Shown one piece after another: positions 1 to 11,636 of a stretch of DNA of 64,000 bases. Location: contig OY757026.1 in the NCBI GenBank assembly GCA_963580285.1, forward strand, positions 45,005,431 to 45,069,430, given 5' to 3'. The notes beneath the pieces were generated by a model. The model ran no database searches. It was not told where the DNA came from and saw only the letters and a list, made by a program, of their open reading frames with translations. The position numbers and the translations under genes were made by a program. Position 1 is the stretch's first letter; the number at the start of each line of letters is the position of its first letter. This DNA comes from Lucinisca nassula. Taxonomy: Eukaryota > Mollusca > Bivalvia > Lucinida > Lucinidae.

Positions 1-845
1 CTGGAGCTACGCTGCAACAGCTACGCTCCAAAAATAAAGTTACTATCGCCAGGACAACATTTTCTCAATTAGATGTCTGTGGGGTGACTCTCATTTGAAT
101 AGTCCGACCTGCCCTAAAAACGAACTCATCCAAGTCCTCATTACCTTAAAGTTTAATGGAGATCAGATCAAAAATGAATTCACTATCATCCGGACAACAT
201 TTTCTCCATTGTATGTCTATGAGCGATTAAAGAGCAAGGAACTCTCATGTGAATAAGCCGGACTCCCCCTTTGAACTCATCCAAGATTGTATGGATGTCC
301 TCTTTTTCTACAAATTAAATGAGGATCAGATCAAAATTAAAGTTGCTAACGCCTGGACAACTTTTCCCCATTATATGTCTATAGGAGACGAAAAGGCAAG
401 TAACTCTATGTGCAAAAAATATATCCCACCTGCCCCAAACTCGAGACAAAAGGACAGGTAACTCTCACATGAATAGTCCGTTTAATGAGGATCAGATAAA
501 AAATAAAGTCGCTATCGCCAGAACAAAATTTTCCACATTATACGTCTATGGGAGACGAAAGGGCAAGTGACTCTTATGTGAATAATCCGATCTGCCCAAA
601 ATTCGAACTCGTCTAAGATTTTATGACTGTCTTCATTACCTACAAGTTTAATGAAGACCCGATTAACAATAAGGTCGCTATCGCCCGGACAACATTTTCC
701 CCATTATATGTCTATGGGACATGAAAGGACAAGTAACTCTCATGGGAATAGACCGATCTGCCCCAAATTTGATCTCATCCAAGATTTCATGGCCGTCCTC
801 ATTACCTACAAGTAAGTCGCTGTTGCATGGACAAGAAATGATAAC
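1..845. repeat. PRL tandem array, ~165-bp units (5' end outside window)
   Basis: A phrase of the type 'gtcgctatcgcccggacaac' recurs near 40, 180, 340, 510 and 675 (spacing ~137-168). Each is followed by a variant of 'ccattatatgtctatggg' and 'aactctcatgtgaata'. Units are diverged and the short open frames in them are by-products. The array runs directly into an ACGG/GACGG tract, the order expected of a bivalve pearl/Helentron-like element. Confidence 0.75.
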
Positions 846-900
846 GACGGACGACAGACGACGGAAAACGGATGACGGACGACAGAAGACGGACAACAGG
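844..900. repeat. ACGG/GACGG-rich microsatellite
   Basis: Imperfect gacgg repeats close the preceding array. The same tract opens the second and third copies of the 3.2-kb unit (near 4060 and 7256), so it marks the junction used in the tandem triplication. Confidence 0.8.
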
Positions 901-956
901 TAACGGAATTGTGCTGTGTTCCAGGTGACCCCAGGTGAGCTAATAACTGATGAAGT

Positions 957-1261
957 AGCCCCCGCCCATCGGGGCTCGAAAAATTATATGGGCTGCATGA
1001 TGCTTCCACGCAGAGCTGAAACCGACCCGCACCATAGTACTGGTAAACCGCTTAGAGGATCTAAGCCTCTAGGCAATGCGGTACGAGTCGACCCGTCTGT
1101 GCTTATAACCCTATTGGTTTCATTGGGCGACAGGGCTTGAGATATCATTTCATCTCAGTGTCGGGTAAAAGTCCAACAAAATTGGAAGCAACGTCTCCAA
1201 AATGACCTTTACAGTGTTGAAGGGGACGTTAAACTACAAATAAAAGAAAACAAAAAAAAAA
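957..1261 (+). repeat. S1 SINE-like element, unit copy 1
   Basis: Begins gcccccgcccatcggggct, carries 'gcagagctgaaaccgacccg', and ends gacgttaaac followed by an A-rich tail. The GGGACGTTAAAC-plus-tail ending resembles mollusc SINE tails. I do not see a convincing tRNA promoter in its head, so class is inferred. At least ten more copies lie in the window. Confidence 0.65.
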
Positions 1262-1516
1262 CAGATCTCGATTTACTGATGGGAGGAATGAATGAAGGAC
1301 AAGCGAATCCAGTATAGCCCCGTTTTTTTCAAAGGTGGGCAATTAGTAAATACAGTTGTTTAAAAAGGAGACTTCTGTCTGAAAAAGCAAGTGTCTACCT
1401 GGTGTCTGGATCCCAATTCTTCAAGCTGCTATTTTAGGAAGGATTTTGCTACCAATGGGAACATTCTTACCCTATGAGAAAGGGGCAGATCATTTCATTC
1501 AGGTGTTTTATGAAAG

Positions 1517-1718
1517 CATCACGAAAACATGCCAATATATTTTGACCCCCTTGAACCCCTCTTTTATATAGTAAAACTGGAGTTTACAGAGGTAAACCTT
1601 ATTTTTCTGATTTCTGCTCTAAACATATATTTCTTTTTTAATTTTTCATTTTATTATTTGTTTTTTTTTTTCGGCGGTAAAATTAACACTGTATTTTTAT
1701 AGGCGTGTTTTCGTAATG
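1517..1718 (+). mobile_element. HP-A element lacking its hairpin core, unit copy 1
   Basis: Starts catcacgaaaacatgcc, has the HP-A left-half landmark ttgacccccttgaacccc, and ends ataggcgtgttttcgtaatg. Where other copies have the palindromic core it has only aacatatatttc, so it is an internal-deletion derivative. Confidence 0.8.
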
Positions 1719-2154
1719 GAGTATCTTCCTTGCTAGATGAATATAATTATATAAACCCTTTTTCCTGCTGCTGAATACAACAACCTCCTACTTTTGCAAA
1801 CTGCTTCTGATGAAGCCATTTACTCAGGATCATGAAGCCATTTAATCAGGCTCTACACTGACATGCAGTTTGTGAACTGAACTAATGCAATATATCAAGC
1901 AATCCGATTTCAGGACAGTCAGAACTAAGTGTGGCTAAATTAATTTATTCAGCAGGAAAAGGGTTAATAAACTAAACTAAATTTTTTTAAGATTGTTTCG
2001 TGTTTTTACATAATTTGTCTGTCAAATAAAAAAAATCTTCAAATAAACTGTCATGTCTTTGTTCATTATTTCCATGTTAACAAAGTGATGCAGGCTAAAG
2101 TTGATAAGAATAATTAAAAGAAAACTAGTAGGAATGTATCTTTTTTGTGAGATT

Positions 2155-2395
2155 CAGTGAAATTCCGCCAGTAAGACCACCTAAAATTAAGACTAATGTT
2201 TCTTTAAAAAGCTTATTTAGAAGGATGCAGTTTTTAAAAGTATGATTAATTCTGCTTTTAAAGCTTATTTAGAAGGGTGCAGTTATTCCTTCTTCGTGTT
2301 TTCTCCAAGCAGTATCCTCTAGTCAGGAACCACTTTTGGGACTGTTCAAAATTTTGAACAGTCCCAAAGGTGGTCTTAATTTAGGAATTTCACTG
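2155..2395. mobile_element. Inverted-repeat element D, unit copy 1
   Basis: Ends cagtgaaattcc and ggaatttcactg are inverted, with inner inverted motifs 'taagaccacct' and 'aggtggtctta'. The centre is a hairpin around 'gggactgttcaaaa'. This copy lacks ~20 bp of the central stem present in copies 2 and 3. Confidence 0.75.
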
Positions 2396-2464
2396 TATTC
2401 TGCTCACCGTTTCTCAATATAAGTGATCATGTCGTCAATGATCTCTGTGATGAAAGCTTCTTCT

Positions 2465-2738
2465 CATTACGATAACACACCCGTGAGACATAGTGCATTT
2501 TTAACATCACCAAAATGGCTACTTTTCTGATGAAAATCCGTGATATTTTTCTTATCTATACTGCAAACATAGGTTGTGGGTGCTCGTTAGAACCGCCTCA
2601 CTGATGCGGTTCTAACGGGTACCCACAACGTAGAAATAAGAAAAATACTGTATACCCCCGTTAACCCCAGTTGTCTCTATATAAAGTGGGGTTTAGGGGG
2701 GGGGGGGGGGGTCATTTCACGGACTTGTTCACGTGCTG
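2465..2738 (-). mobile_element. HP-B element, unit copy 1
   Basis: Starts cattacgataacacacccg and ends in the inverse of CATCACGTGAACAAGTCC (last bases cacgtgctg). Centre: cgttagaaccgcctcactga, then the complementary arm. A G15-type run sits beside ggggtttag. Confidence 0.85.
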
Positions 2739-2864
2739 TGTTACATCCCCATTCAGCTCTAGAGTCCTCAAGGCCTTCTCTGGCTCACTGAAGGCTGATT
2801 ATAATTCCTGAAAAATAAAATCACACATATATTATATGTAACAAGAAAATGTGTTTGTACTATA

Positions 2865-3212
2865 CAGTAGAACTTCGATGGCTCGAACCACTTTGGGACC
2901 ATGAAAATTTGTTCGAGACAGCGGTAGTTCGAGCCACAGAGGGATACAATTAGTGCCATACCACGAGGCATAATGGAGATAATTGTGGATATCTTTTCGG
3001 TGTTCTGTAATTATAAACGTACGTTGTGTGTACTCATTAGAATCGCCTCATCGAGGCGATTCTAATGAGTACACACAGCATACATTTGCAAGATAAATGG
3101 AGGAAATCTTCCCACATTACCCCTTTATCGTATTTGGAGGAACTCCCTGCGGACTCAAGAACGGGTTCGACTCATCCATGGTAAACGAGCCATCGGTGTT
3201 CGAGCCATTCTG
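2865..3212 (+). mobile_element. HP-C pogo-like MITE, unit copy 1
   Basis: TA at 2863-2864 and 3213-3214 flank the element. The left end is cagtagaacttcgatggctc; the right end carries the inverse 'aacgagccatcggtgttcga' with a small terminal deletion. The centre (about 3028-3082) is a perfect palindrome built on tactcattagaatcgcctc, homologous in layout to the HP-A/B core. TA target and CAG ends fit Tc1/mariner-pogo derived MITEs. Confidence 0.85.
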
Positions 3213-3252
3213 TATATAAAATAGCAAGATTCTAGCTTTAACCAGCTGGTAC

Positions 3253-3918
3253 CTACGGAACACGAGAAGGGACGTGCATTTTGTTAATATATCTATTGCG
3301 GACAACATAATATATCTTGTGCGGACAACATAATATCTTGTGCGCACAAGATAATATCTTGTTCGCACAACTTAATATCTTGTGCGCACAAGATATTATC
3401 TTGATTGCACAACATATTATCTTGTGTGCACAACAATGATCTTGTGCGGACAACATAATATCTTATGTGTCTGATTAAACTGCGCTAACAGGATAATATA
3501 TTGTGCGGACAAGATATTATGTTACCGCATAAGATATTAAATTGAGCGAACAAGATAATATCTTGTGCGCACAAGATATCATGTTGATAATATCTTGTGC
3601 GCATAAGATATTATGTTGTCTGCACAAGATCTATGGTGTGCAAACAAGATAATATGTTGTGCGAACAAGATAATATGTTGTGCGAACAAGATAATAACTT
3701 GTGTGCAGGGATATTATGCTGTGCTTACAAGATAATAAGTTGTGCTAACAAGACAATAAGTTGTGCGCACAAGATATAATGTTGTCCGCACAAGATCTAT
3801 AGTTGTGCGAATAAGATAGCATCTTGTGCTCACAAGAAAATAACTTGTGCGCACAAGATATTATTTTGTTCGGACAAGATATTAAAATAAAAGGCATGTC
3901 CCTTCCAGGGATCCGTAG
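3253..3918. mobile_element. FB-1 foldback element of palindromic subrepeats, copy 1
   Basis: Outer inverted repeats ctacggaacacgagaaggga and the inverse of tcccttccagggatccgtag, each beside GTAC (3249-3252, 3919-3922), a candidate 4-bp target duplication. The interior is about 25 variants of a ~21-bp unit containing the self-complementary cttgtgcgcacaag joined by atattat. It has no coding capacity. Confidence 0.75.
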
Positions 3919-3955
3919 GTACCCTCTATAATTCACTTTCATAGTAAGTTTCAAA

Positions 3956-4055
3956 CATTACGCAAACATGCCTATACAAATACATTGCCACCTTTATCGC
4001 CGAAAAAAATGAAAATTTTAAGAAGAAAAATTGTGATTTTTTTTCTTATTTCTGC
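3956..4055 (-). mobile_element. HP-A left fragment cut at unit junction 1/2
   Basis: Starts cattacgcaaacatgccta, continues through 'acctttatcgccgaaaaaa' and stops at ttatttctgc, exactly before the core, where copy 2 of the 3.2-kb unit begins. Confidence 0.85.
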
Positions 4056-4165
4056 AGGTCGACAGACGACGGAAAACGGATGACGGACGACAGAAGACGG
4101 ACAACAGGCAACGGATTTGTGCTGTGTTCCAGGTGACCCCAGGTGAGCTAATAACTGATGAAGTA

Positions 4166-4470
4166 GCCCCCGCCCATCGGGGCTTGAAAAGATATATGGG
4201 CTGCATGATGCTTCCACGCAGAGCTGAAACCGACCCGCACCATAGCACTGGTAAACCGCCTAGAGGATCTAAGCCTCCCAGGCAATGCGGTACGAGTCGG
4301 CCCGTCTGTGCTTATAAACCCTATTGGTTTCCTTGGGCGGCAGGGCTTGAGATGTCATTTCATCTCAGTGTCGGGTAAAAGTCCAACAAAATTGGAAGCA
4401 ACGTCTCCAAAATGACCTTTACAGTGTTGACGGGGACGTTAAACTTCAAATAATAATAATAAAAAAAAAC
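4166..4470 (+). repeat. S1 SINE-like element, unit copy 2
   Basis: Near-identical to the copy at 957-1261, with the same gcccccgcccatcggggct start and gacgttaaac tail. Tail is (aat)n then A-rich. Confidence 0.65.
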
Positions 4471-4725
4471 AGATCTCGATTTACTGATGGGAGGAATGAA
4501 TGAAGGACAAGCGAATCCAGTATAGCCCCGTTTTTTTTCAAAGGTGGGCAATTAGTAAATACAGTTGTTTAAAAAGGAGACTTCTGTCTGAAAAAGCAAG
4601 TGTCTACCTGGTGTCTGGATCCCAATTCTTCAAGCTGCTATTTTAGGAAGGATTTTGCTACCAATGGGAACATTCTTACCCTATGAGAAAGGGGCAGATC
4701 ATTTTATTCAGGTGTTTTATGAAAG

Positions 4726-4928
4726 CATCACGAAAACATGCCTATATATTTTGACCCCCTTGAACCCCTCTTTTATATAGTAAAACTGGAGTTTACAGGG
4801 GTAAACCTTGTTTTTCTGATTTCTGCTCTAAACATATATTTCTTTTTTAATTTTTCATTTTATTATTTGTTGTTTTTTTTTCGGCGGTAAAATTTACACT
4901 GTATTTTTATAGGCGTGTTTTTGTAATG
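4726..4928 (+). mobile_element. Core-less HP-A, unit copy 2
   Basis: Same structure as 1517-1718, with a tttttgtaatg right end. Confidence 0.8.
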
Positions 4929-5363
4929 GAGTATCTTCCTTGCTAGATGAATATAATTATCTAAACCCTTTTTCCTGCTGCTGAATACAACAACCTCCTA
5001 CTTTTGCAAACTGCTTCTGATGAAGCCATTTACTCAGGATCATGAAGCCATTTTATCAGGATCTACACTGACATGCAGTTTGTGAACTGAACTAATGCAA
5101 TATATCAAGCAATCCGATTTCAGGACAGTCAGAACTAAGTGTGGCTAAATTAATTTATTCAGCAGGAAAAGGGTTAATAAACTAAACTAAATTTTTTAAG
5201 ATTGTTTCGTGTTTTTACATAATGTATCTGTCAAATAAAAAAAAACTTCAAATAAACTGTCATGTCTTTGTTCATTATTTCCATGTTAACAAAGTGATGC
5301 AGGCTGAAGTTGATAAGAATAATTAAAAGAAAACTAGTAGGAATGTATCTTTTTTGTGAGATT

Positions 5364-5622
5364 CAGTGAAATTCCGCCAGTAAGACCACCTCAAATTAAG
5401 ACTAATGTTTCTTTAAAAAGCTTATTTAGAAGGATGCAGTTTTTAAAAGTATGATTAATTCTGCTTTTAAAAGCTTATTTAGAAGGGTGCAGTTATTCCT
5501 TCTTCGTGTTTTCTCCAAGCAGTATCCTCTAGTCAGGAACCACTTTTGGGACTGTTCAAAAGTGGTCTAAAAGACCACTTTTGAACAGTCCCAAAGGTGG
5601 TCTTAATTTAGGAATTTCACTG
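5364..5622. mobile_element. Inverted-repeat element D, unit copy 2
   Basis: Keeps the full central hairpin (gggactgttcaaaagtggtc and its inverse) missing in part from copy 1. Confidence 0.75.
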
Positions 5623-5691
5623 TATTCTGCACACCGTTTCTCAAAATAAGTGATCATGTCGTCAATGATCTCTGTGATGAAAGCTTCTTCT

Positions 5692-5963
5692 CATTATGAT
5701 AACACACCCGTGAGACATAGTGCATTTTTAACATCACCAAAATGGCTACTTTTCTGATGAAAATCCGTGATATTTTTCTTATCTATACTGCAAACATAGG
5801 GTGTGGGTGCTCGTTAGAACCGCCTCACTGATGCGGTTCTAACGAGTACCCACAACGTAGAAATAAGAAAAATACTGTATACCCCCGATAACCCCAGTTT
5901 TCTCTATATAAAGTGGGGTTTAGGGGGGGGGGGGGGTCATTTCACGGACTTGTTCACGTGCTG
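5692..5963 (-). mobile_element. HP-B element, unit copy 2
   Basis: Starts cattatgataacacacccg and ends ttcacgtgctg. The core arms are intact. Confidence 0.85.
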
Positions 5964-6089
5964 TGTTACATCCCCATTCAGCTCTAGAGTCCTCAAGGCC
6001 TTCTCTGTCTCACTGAAGGCTGATTATAATTCCTGAAAAATAAAATCACACATATATTATATGTAACAAGAAAATGTGTTTGTACTATA

Positions 6090-6437
6090 CAGTAGAACTT
6101 CGATGGCTCGAACCACTTTGGGACCATGAAAATTTGTTCGAGACAGCGGTAGTTCGAGCCACAGAGGGATACAATTAGTGCCATACCACGAGGCATAATG
6201 GAGATAATTGTGGATATCTTTTCGGTGTTCTGTAATTATAAACGTACGTTGTGTGTACTCATTAGAATCGCCTCATCGAGGCGATTCTTATGAGTACACA
6301 CAACATACATTTGCAAGATAAATGGAGGAAATCTTCCTACATTACCCCTTTATCGTATTTGGAGGAACTCCCTGCGGACTCAAGAACGGGTTCGACTCAT
6401 CCATGGTAAACGAGCCATCGGAGTTCGAGCCATTCTG
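6090..6437 (+). mobile_element. HP-C pogo-like MITE, unit copy 2
   Basis: Same TA-flanked structure as 2865-3212. One core arm carries a substitution (gattcttatgagtac). Confidence 0.85.
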
Positions 6438-6477
6438 TATATAAAATAGCAAGATTCTAGCTTTAACCAGCTGGTAC

Positions 6478-7128
6478 CTACGGAACACGAGAAGGGACGT
6501 GCATTTTGTTAATATATCTATTGCGGACAACATAATATATCTTGTGCGGACAACATAATATCTTTTGCGCACAAGATAATATCTTGTTCGCACAACTTAA
6601 TATCTTGTGCGCACAAGATATTATCTTGATTGCACAACATATTATCTTGTGTGCACAACAATGATCTTGTGCGGACAACATAATATCTTATAATTATGTG
6701 TCTGATTAAACTGCGCTAACAGGATAATATATTGTGCGGACAAGATATTATGTTACCGCATAAGATATTAAATTGAGCGAACAAGATAATATCTTGTGCG
6801 CACAAGATATCATGTTGATAATATCTTGTGCGCATAAGATATTATGTTGTCTGCACAAGATCTATGGTGTGCAAACAAGATAATATGTTGTGCGAACAAG
6901 ATAATAACTTGTGTGCAGGGATATTATGCTGTGCTTACAAGATAATAAGTTGTGCTAACAAGACAATAAGTTGTGCGCACAAGATATAATGTTGTCCGCA
7001 CAAGATCTATAGTTGTGCGAATAAGATAGCATCTTGTGCTCACAATATAATAACTTGTGCGCACAAGATATTATTTTGTTCGGACAAGATATTAAAATAA
7101 AATGCATGTCCCTTCCAGGGATCCGTAG
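6478..7128. mobile_element. FB-1 foldback element, copy 2
   Basis: As 3253-3918 but one palindromic subrepeat shorter near 6890. Flanked by GTAC on both sides. Confidence 0.75.
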
Positions 7129-7165
7129 GTACCCTCTATAATTCACTTTCATAGTAAGTTTCAAA

Positions 7166-7249
7166 CATTACGCAAACATGCCTATACAAATACATTGCCA
7201 CCTTTATCGCCGAAAAAAATGAAAACTTTAAGAAGAAAAATTGTGATTG
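7166..7249 (-). mobile_element. HP-A left fragment cut at unit junction 2/3
   Basis: Starts cattacgcaaacatgccta. It is cut slightly earlier than the fragment at junction 1/2, within a short ttgtgattgtgattgtg slippage run. Confidence 0.8.
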
Positions 7250-7354
7250 TGATTGTGACGGAAAACGGACGACGGACGACAGAAGACGGACAACAGGCAA
7301 CGGAATTGTGCTGTGTTCCAGGTGACCCCAAGTGAGCTAATAACTGATGAAGTA

Positions 7355-7677
7355 GCCCCCGCCCATCGGGGCTTGAAAAAATATATGGGCTGCATGATGC
7401 TTCCACGCAGAGCTGAAACCGACCCGCATCATAGTACTGGTAAACCGCCTAGAGGATATAAGCCTCCCAGGCAATGCGGTACGAGTCGGCCCGTCTGTGC
7501 TTATAAACCCTATTGGTTTCATTGGGCGGCAGGGCTTGAGATGTTATTTCATCTCAGTGTCGGGTAAAAGTCCAACAAAATTGGAAGCAACGTCTCCAAA
7601 ATGACCTTTACAGTGTTGACGGGGACGTTTAACTTCAAATAATAAAAAAAACAACAAAAAAAACAAAAAAAACAAAC
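7355..7677 (+). repeat. S1 SINE-like element, unit copy 3
   Basis: Near-identical to copies 1 and 2, with a longer (aaaaaac)n tail. Confidence 0.65.
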
Positions 7678-7933
7678 ATATCTCGATTTACTGATGGGAG
7701 GAATGAATGAAGGACAAGCGAATCCAGTATAGCCCCGTTTTTTTTTCAAAGGTGGGCAATTAGTAAATACAGTTGTTTAAAAAGGAGACTTCTGTCTGAA
7801 AAAGCAAATGTCTACCTGGTGTCTGGATCCCAATTCTTCAAGCTGCTATTTTAGGAAGGATTTTGCTACCAATGGGAACATTCTTACCCTATGAGAAAGG
7901 GGCAGATCATTTTATTCAGGTGTTTTATGAAAG

Positions 7934-8134
7934 CATCACGAAAACATGCCTATATATTTTGACCCCCTTGAACCCCTCTTTTATATAGTAAAACTGGAGT
8001 TTACAGGGGTAAACCTTGTTTTTCTGATTTCTGCTCTAAACATATATTTCTTTTTTAATTTTTCATTTTATTATTTGTTTTTTTTTTCGGCGGTAAAATT
8101 TACACTGTATTTTTATAGGCGTATTTTTGTAATG
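7934..8134 (+). mobile_element. Core-less HP-A, unit copy 3
   Basis: Same internal deletion as 1517-1718, so that deletion predates the triplication. Confidence 0.8.
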
Positions 8135-8569
8135 GAGTATCTTCCTTGCTAGATGAATATAATTATCTAAACTCTTTTTCCTGCTGCTGAATACAACAAC
8201 CTCCTACTTTTGCAAACTGCTTCTGATGAAGCCATTTACTCAGGATCATGAAGCCATTTTATCAGGATCTACACTGACATGCAGTTTGTGAACTGAACTA
8301 ATGCAATATATCAAGCAATCCGATTTCAGGACAGTCAGAACTAAGTGTGGCTAAATTAATTTATTCAGCAGGAAAAGGGTTAATAAACTAAACTAAATTT
8401 TTTAAGATTGTTTCGTGTTTTTACATAATGTATCTGTCAAATAAAAAAAATCTTCAAATAAACTGTCATGTCTTTGTTCATTATTTTCATGTTAACAAAG
8501 TGATGCAGGCTGAAGTTGATAAGAATAATTAAAAGAAAACTAGTAGGAATGTATCTTTTTTGTGAGATT

Positions 8570-8828
8570 CAGTGAAATTCCGCCAGTAAGACCACCTCAA
8601 ATTAAGACTAATGTTTCTTTAAAAGGCTTATTTAGAAGGATGCAGTTTTTTAAAGTATGATTAATTCTGCCTTTAAAAGCTTATTTAGAAGGGTGCAGTT
8701 ATTCTTTCTTCGTGTTTTCTCCAAGCAGTATCCTCTTGTCAGGAACCACTTTTGGGACTGTTCAAAAGTGGTCTAAAAGACCACTTTTGAACAGTCCCAA
8801 AGGTGGTCTTAATTTAGGAATTTCACTG
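8570..8828. mobile_element. Inverted-repeat element D, unit copy 3
   Basis: Full central hairpin as in copy 2. Confidence 0.75.
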
Positions 8829-8897
8829 TATTCTGCACACCGTTTCTCAATATAAGTGATCTTGTCGTCAATGATCTCTGTGATGAAAGCTTCTTCT

Positions 8898-9170
8898 CAT
8901 TACGATAACACACCCGTGAGACATAGTGCATTTTTAACATCACCAAAATTGCTACTTTTCTGATGAAAATCCGTGATATTTTTCTTATCTATTCTGCAAA
9001 CATAGGTTGTGGGTGCTCGTTAGAACCGCCTCACTGATGCGGTTCTAACGAGTACCCACAACGTAGAAATAAGAAAAATACTGTATACCCCCGATAACCC
9101 CAGTTTTCTCTATATAAAGTGGGGTTTAGGGGGGGGGGGGGGGTCATTTCACGGACTTGTTCACGTGCTG
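8898..9170 (-). mobile_element. HP-B element, unit copy 3
   Basis: Ends and core as in the other unit copies. Confidence 0.85.
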
Positions 9171-9296
9171 TGTTACATCCCCATTCAGCTCTAGAGTCCT
9201 CAAGGCCTTCTCTGGCTCACTGAAGGCTGATTATAATTCCTGAAAAATAAAATCACACATATATTATATGTAACAAGAAAATGTGTTTTTACTATA

Positions 9297-9644
9297 CAGT
9301 AGAACTTCGATGGCTCGAACCACTTTGGGACCATGAAAATTTGTTCGAGACAGCGGTAGTTTGAGCTACAGAGGGATACAATTAGTGCCATACCACGAGG
9401 CATAATGGAGATAATTGTGGATAGCTTTTCGGTGTTCTGTAATTATAAACGTACGTTGTGTGTACTCATTAGAATCGCCTTATCGAGTCGATTCTAATGA
9501 GTACACACAGCATACATTTGCAAGATAAATGGAGGAAATCTTCCTACATTACCCCTATATCGTATTTGGAGGAACTCCCTGCGGACTCAAGAACGGGTTC
9601 GACTCATCCATGGTAAACGAGCCATCGGAGTTCGAGCCATTCTG
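9297..9644 (+). mobile_element. HP-C pogo-like MITE, unit copy 3
   Basis: TA-flanked. The core has two loop-proximal substitutions on one side (cgccttatcgagtcgattc) and so is no longer perfectly paired. Confidence 0.85.
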
Positions 9645-9684
9645 TATATAAAATAGCAAGATTCTAGCTTTAACCATCTGGTAC

Positions 9685-10350
9685 CTACGGAACACGAGAA
9701 GGGACGTGCATTTTGTTAATATATCTATTGCGGACAACATAATATATCTTGTGCGGACAACATAATATCTTGTGCGCACAAGATAATATCTTGTTCGCAC
9801 AACTTAATATCTTGTGCGCACAAGATATTATCTTGATTGCACAACATATTATCTTGTGTGCACAACAATGATCTTGTGCGGACAACATAATATCTTATGT
9901 GTCAGATTAAACTGCGCTAACAGGATAATATATTGTGCGGACAAGATGTTATGTTACCGCACAAGATATTAAATTGAGCGAACAAGATAATATCTTGTGC
10001 GCACAAGATATCATGTAGATAATATCTTGTGCGCACAAGATATTATGTTGTCTGCACAAGATCTATGGTGTGCAAACAAGATAATATGTTGTGCGAACAA
10101 GATAATATGTTGTGCGAACAAGATAATAACTTGTGTGCAGGGATATTATGCTGTGCTTACAAGATAATAAGTTGTGCTAACAAGACAATAAGTTGTGCGC
10201 ACAAGATATAATGCTGTCCGCACAAGATCTATAGTTGTGCGAATAAGATAGCATCTTGTGCTCACAATATAATAACTTGTGCGCACAAGATATTATTTTG
10301 TTCGGACAAGATATTAAAATAAAATGCATGTCCCTTCCAGGGATCCGTAG
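9685..10350. mobile_element. FB-1 foldback element, copy 3
   Basis: As 3253-3918. Flanked by GTAC. Confidence 0.75.
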
Positions 10351-10387
10351 GTACCCTCTATAATTCACTTTCATAGTAAGTTTCAAA

Positions 10388-10668
10388 CATTACGCAAACA
10401 TGCCTATACAAATACATTGCCACCTTTATCGCCGAAAAAATGAAAATTTTAAGAAGAAAAATTGTGATTTTTTTTTCTTATTTCTGCTCAAAATATAGAT
10501 TGTTGGCACTCGTTAGAAACGCCTCGTCGAGGCCGTTCTAACGAGGACCCACAATCTATATTTTAGAGCAGAAATAAGAAAATAGGGTATACCCCAAGAA
10601 ACCCCAGTTTTACTATATAAAAATTGGGTTCAGGGTGGTCAAAATTATATAGGCGTGTTCTCGTGATG
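10388..10668 (-). mobile_element. HP-A element, full length
   Basis: 281 bp from cattacgcaaacatgccta to aggcgtgttctcgtgatg. The central palindrome (~10495-10560) pairs aaaatatagattgttggcac...cgcctcg with its inverse, with a few mismatches. This is the element whose left part is repeated at both unit junctions upstream. Confidence 0.9.
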
Positions 10669-11157
10669 AGTCGAAAAAAGTGACTAAAATAAATTGATGA
10701 TGAAGTCATGCAATGCCAAAATCACATGTACATCTACAGGCGATGACAAAACGCCTGCAAGGTTTCATATTGATCGTATACTTATAAAACTGAATGAGGA
10801 ATTGCACACACAAAGTATCCATCAGCTAACTTCAAATGCCCAAGCACAAATAGGGCAAAAGGGGAATAACTCAGCAAGGAGCATGACAGAAAATGAAGTG
10901 ACAGAAAAAACAACAACAACTAGAAATGCATCCATAGGACACGGATGCCTCCGCCTGAAAATATGTTGATGTTAGTCTTTGACCTTCGACCGCTAAGTAA
11001 GACCTTGACCTTACAGGTATGGACCTGGGTCGTGCGTGAAATAAATTGTCTTATGATGGTTAACACTTTGCCAAGTCATTTCCTAATCCATCCAGGAACA
11101 ACTAAGATACTGAACGGACACAAGAAAAACTAAAAAAAAAAAAAAAAAAAAAAAAAA
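10669..11157. other. Unassigned sequence ending in a poly-A run
   Basis: Open for 91 codons at 10694-10969 (+), with no recognisable motif; I do not call a gene. 10980-11030 has ctttgaccttcgacc-type dinucleotide-like repetition. A26-type run at 11132-11157 could be a retroposon tail. Confidence 0.4.
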
Positions 11158-11636
11158 CAATTTTCTTTACCTTTGACCTCTAAGTATATGAATTTGATAT
11201 TGGACGCACCAACTTCAAGATTATTCAAATTATAGCCCTGGGGGTAAAACTGGCCCCCGCCCCCGCCAAGACCATCTGGTTTTACATAGACTTATATAGG
11301 GAAAACCTTAAAAAACCTTTTTGTCTGAAACCAGAAGGCTCAGGTGTTTGATATGTGGTATGAGATTGTATTTTGTGGACCTCTGGGTCCACCGATTGTA
11401 CATACATAGACCTTTATAGGGATAACCTTAAAAATCTTCTCGTCTGAAACCGGAAAGCCAACGTCTTTGATATTTGGTATGAAACTTCGTCTAGTGGACT
11501 TCTACTAAGATTGATCAAATTATCGCCCTGGGCCCAAAATGACCCCGCCCCATGGTCCGTGGGTTTTACATTTGGTTATAAAGGGAAAACCTTAAAAATC
11601 TTCTTGTCTGTAACCAGAAGGCCCAGAACTTTGATA

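Larger units (their letters stand above)
849..10487. repeat. Tandem triplication of a ~3.2-kb unit
   Basis: Three head-to-tail copies begin near 849, 4058 and 7256. The landmark 'gtgctgtgttccaggtgacc' (third copy one base short) falls at 911, 4119 and 7308, giving periods of 3208 and 3189. Copies are nearly identical over kilobases, with scattered substitutions and small indels, so the duplication is recent. Component order in each: gacgg tract, S1, core-less HP-A, D, HP-B, HP-C, FB-1, start of HP-A. Each junction cuts HP-A in its left half and rejoins the gacgg tract. Only after copy 3 does that HP-A continue to its end (10388-10668). No protein gene is visible in the unit. Confidence 0.9.

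Noticed and set aside
2696..2711. G-runs in HP-B copies as G-quadruplex regulatory sites
   Set aside because: A single homopolymer run of variable length beside ggggttta in unit copies is more simply slippage; there is no promoter context.
3290..3890. Regular short repeats that could suggest a CRISPR-like array
   Set aside because: Units are self-complementary, have no unique spacers and lie within a foldback element in eukaryotic DNA; copies in the three 3.2-kb units are the same.
3117..3954. Open frames rich in CAHKIISCANK-type repeats on both strands
   Set aside because: They are translations of the FB-1 palindromic subrepeats; similar frames appear on both strands and shift between copies.
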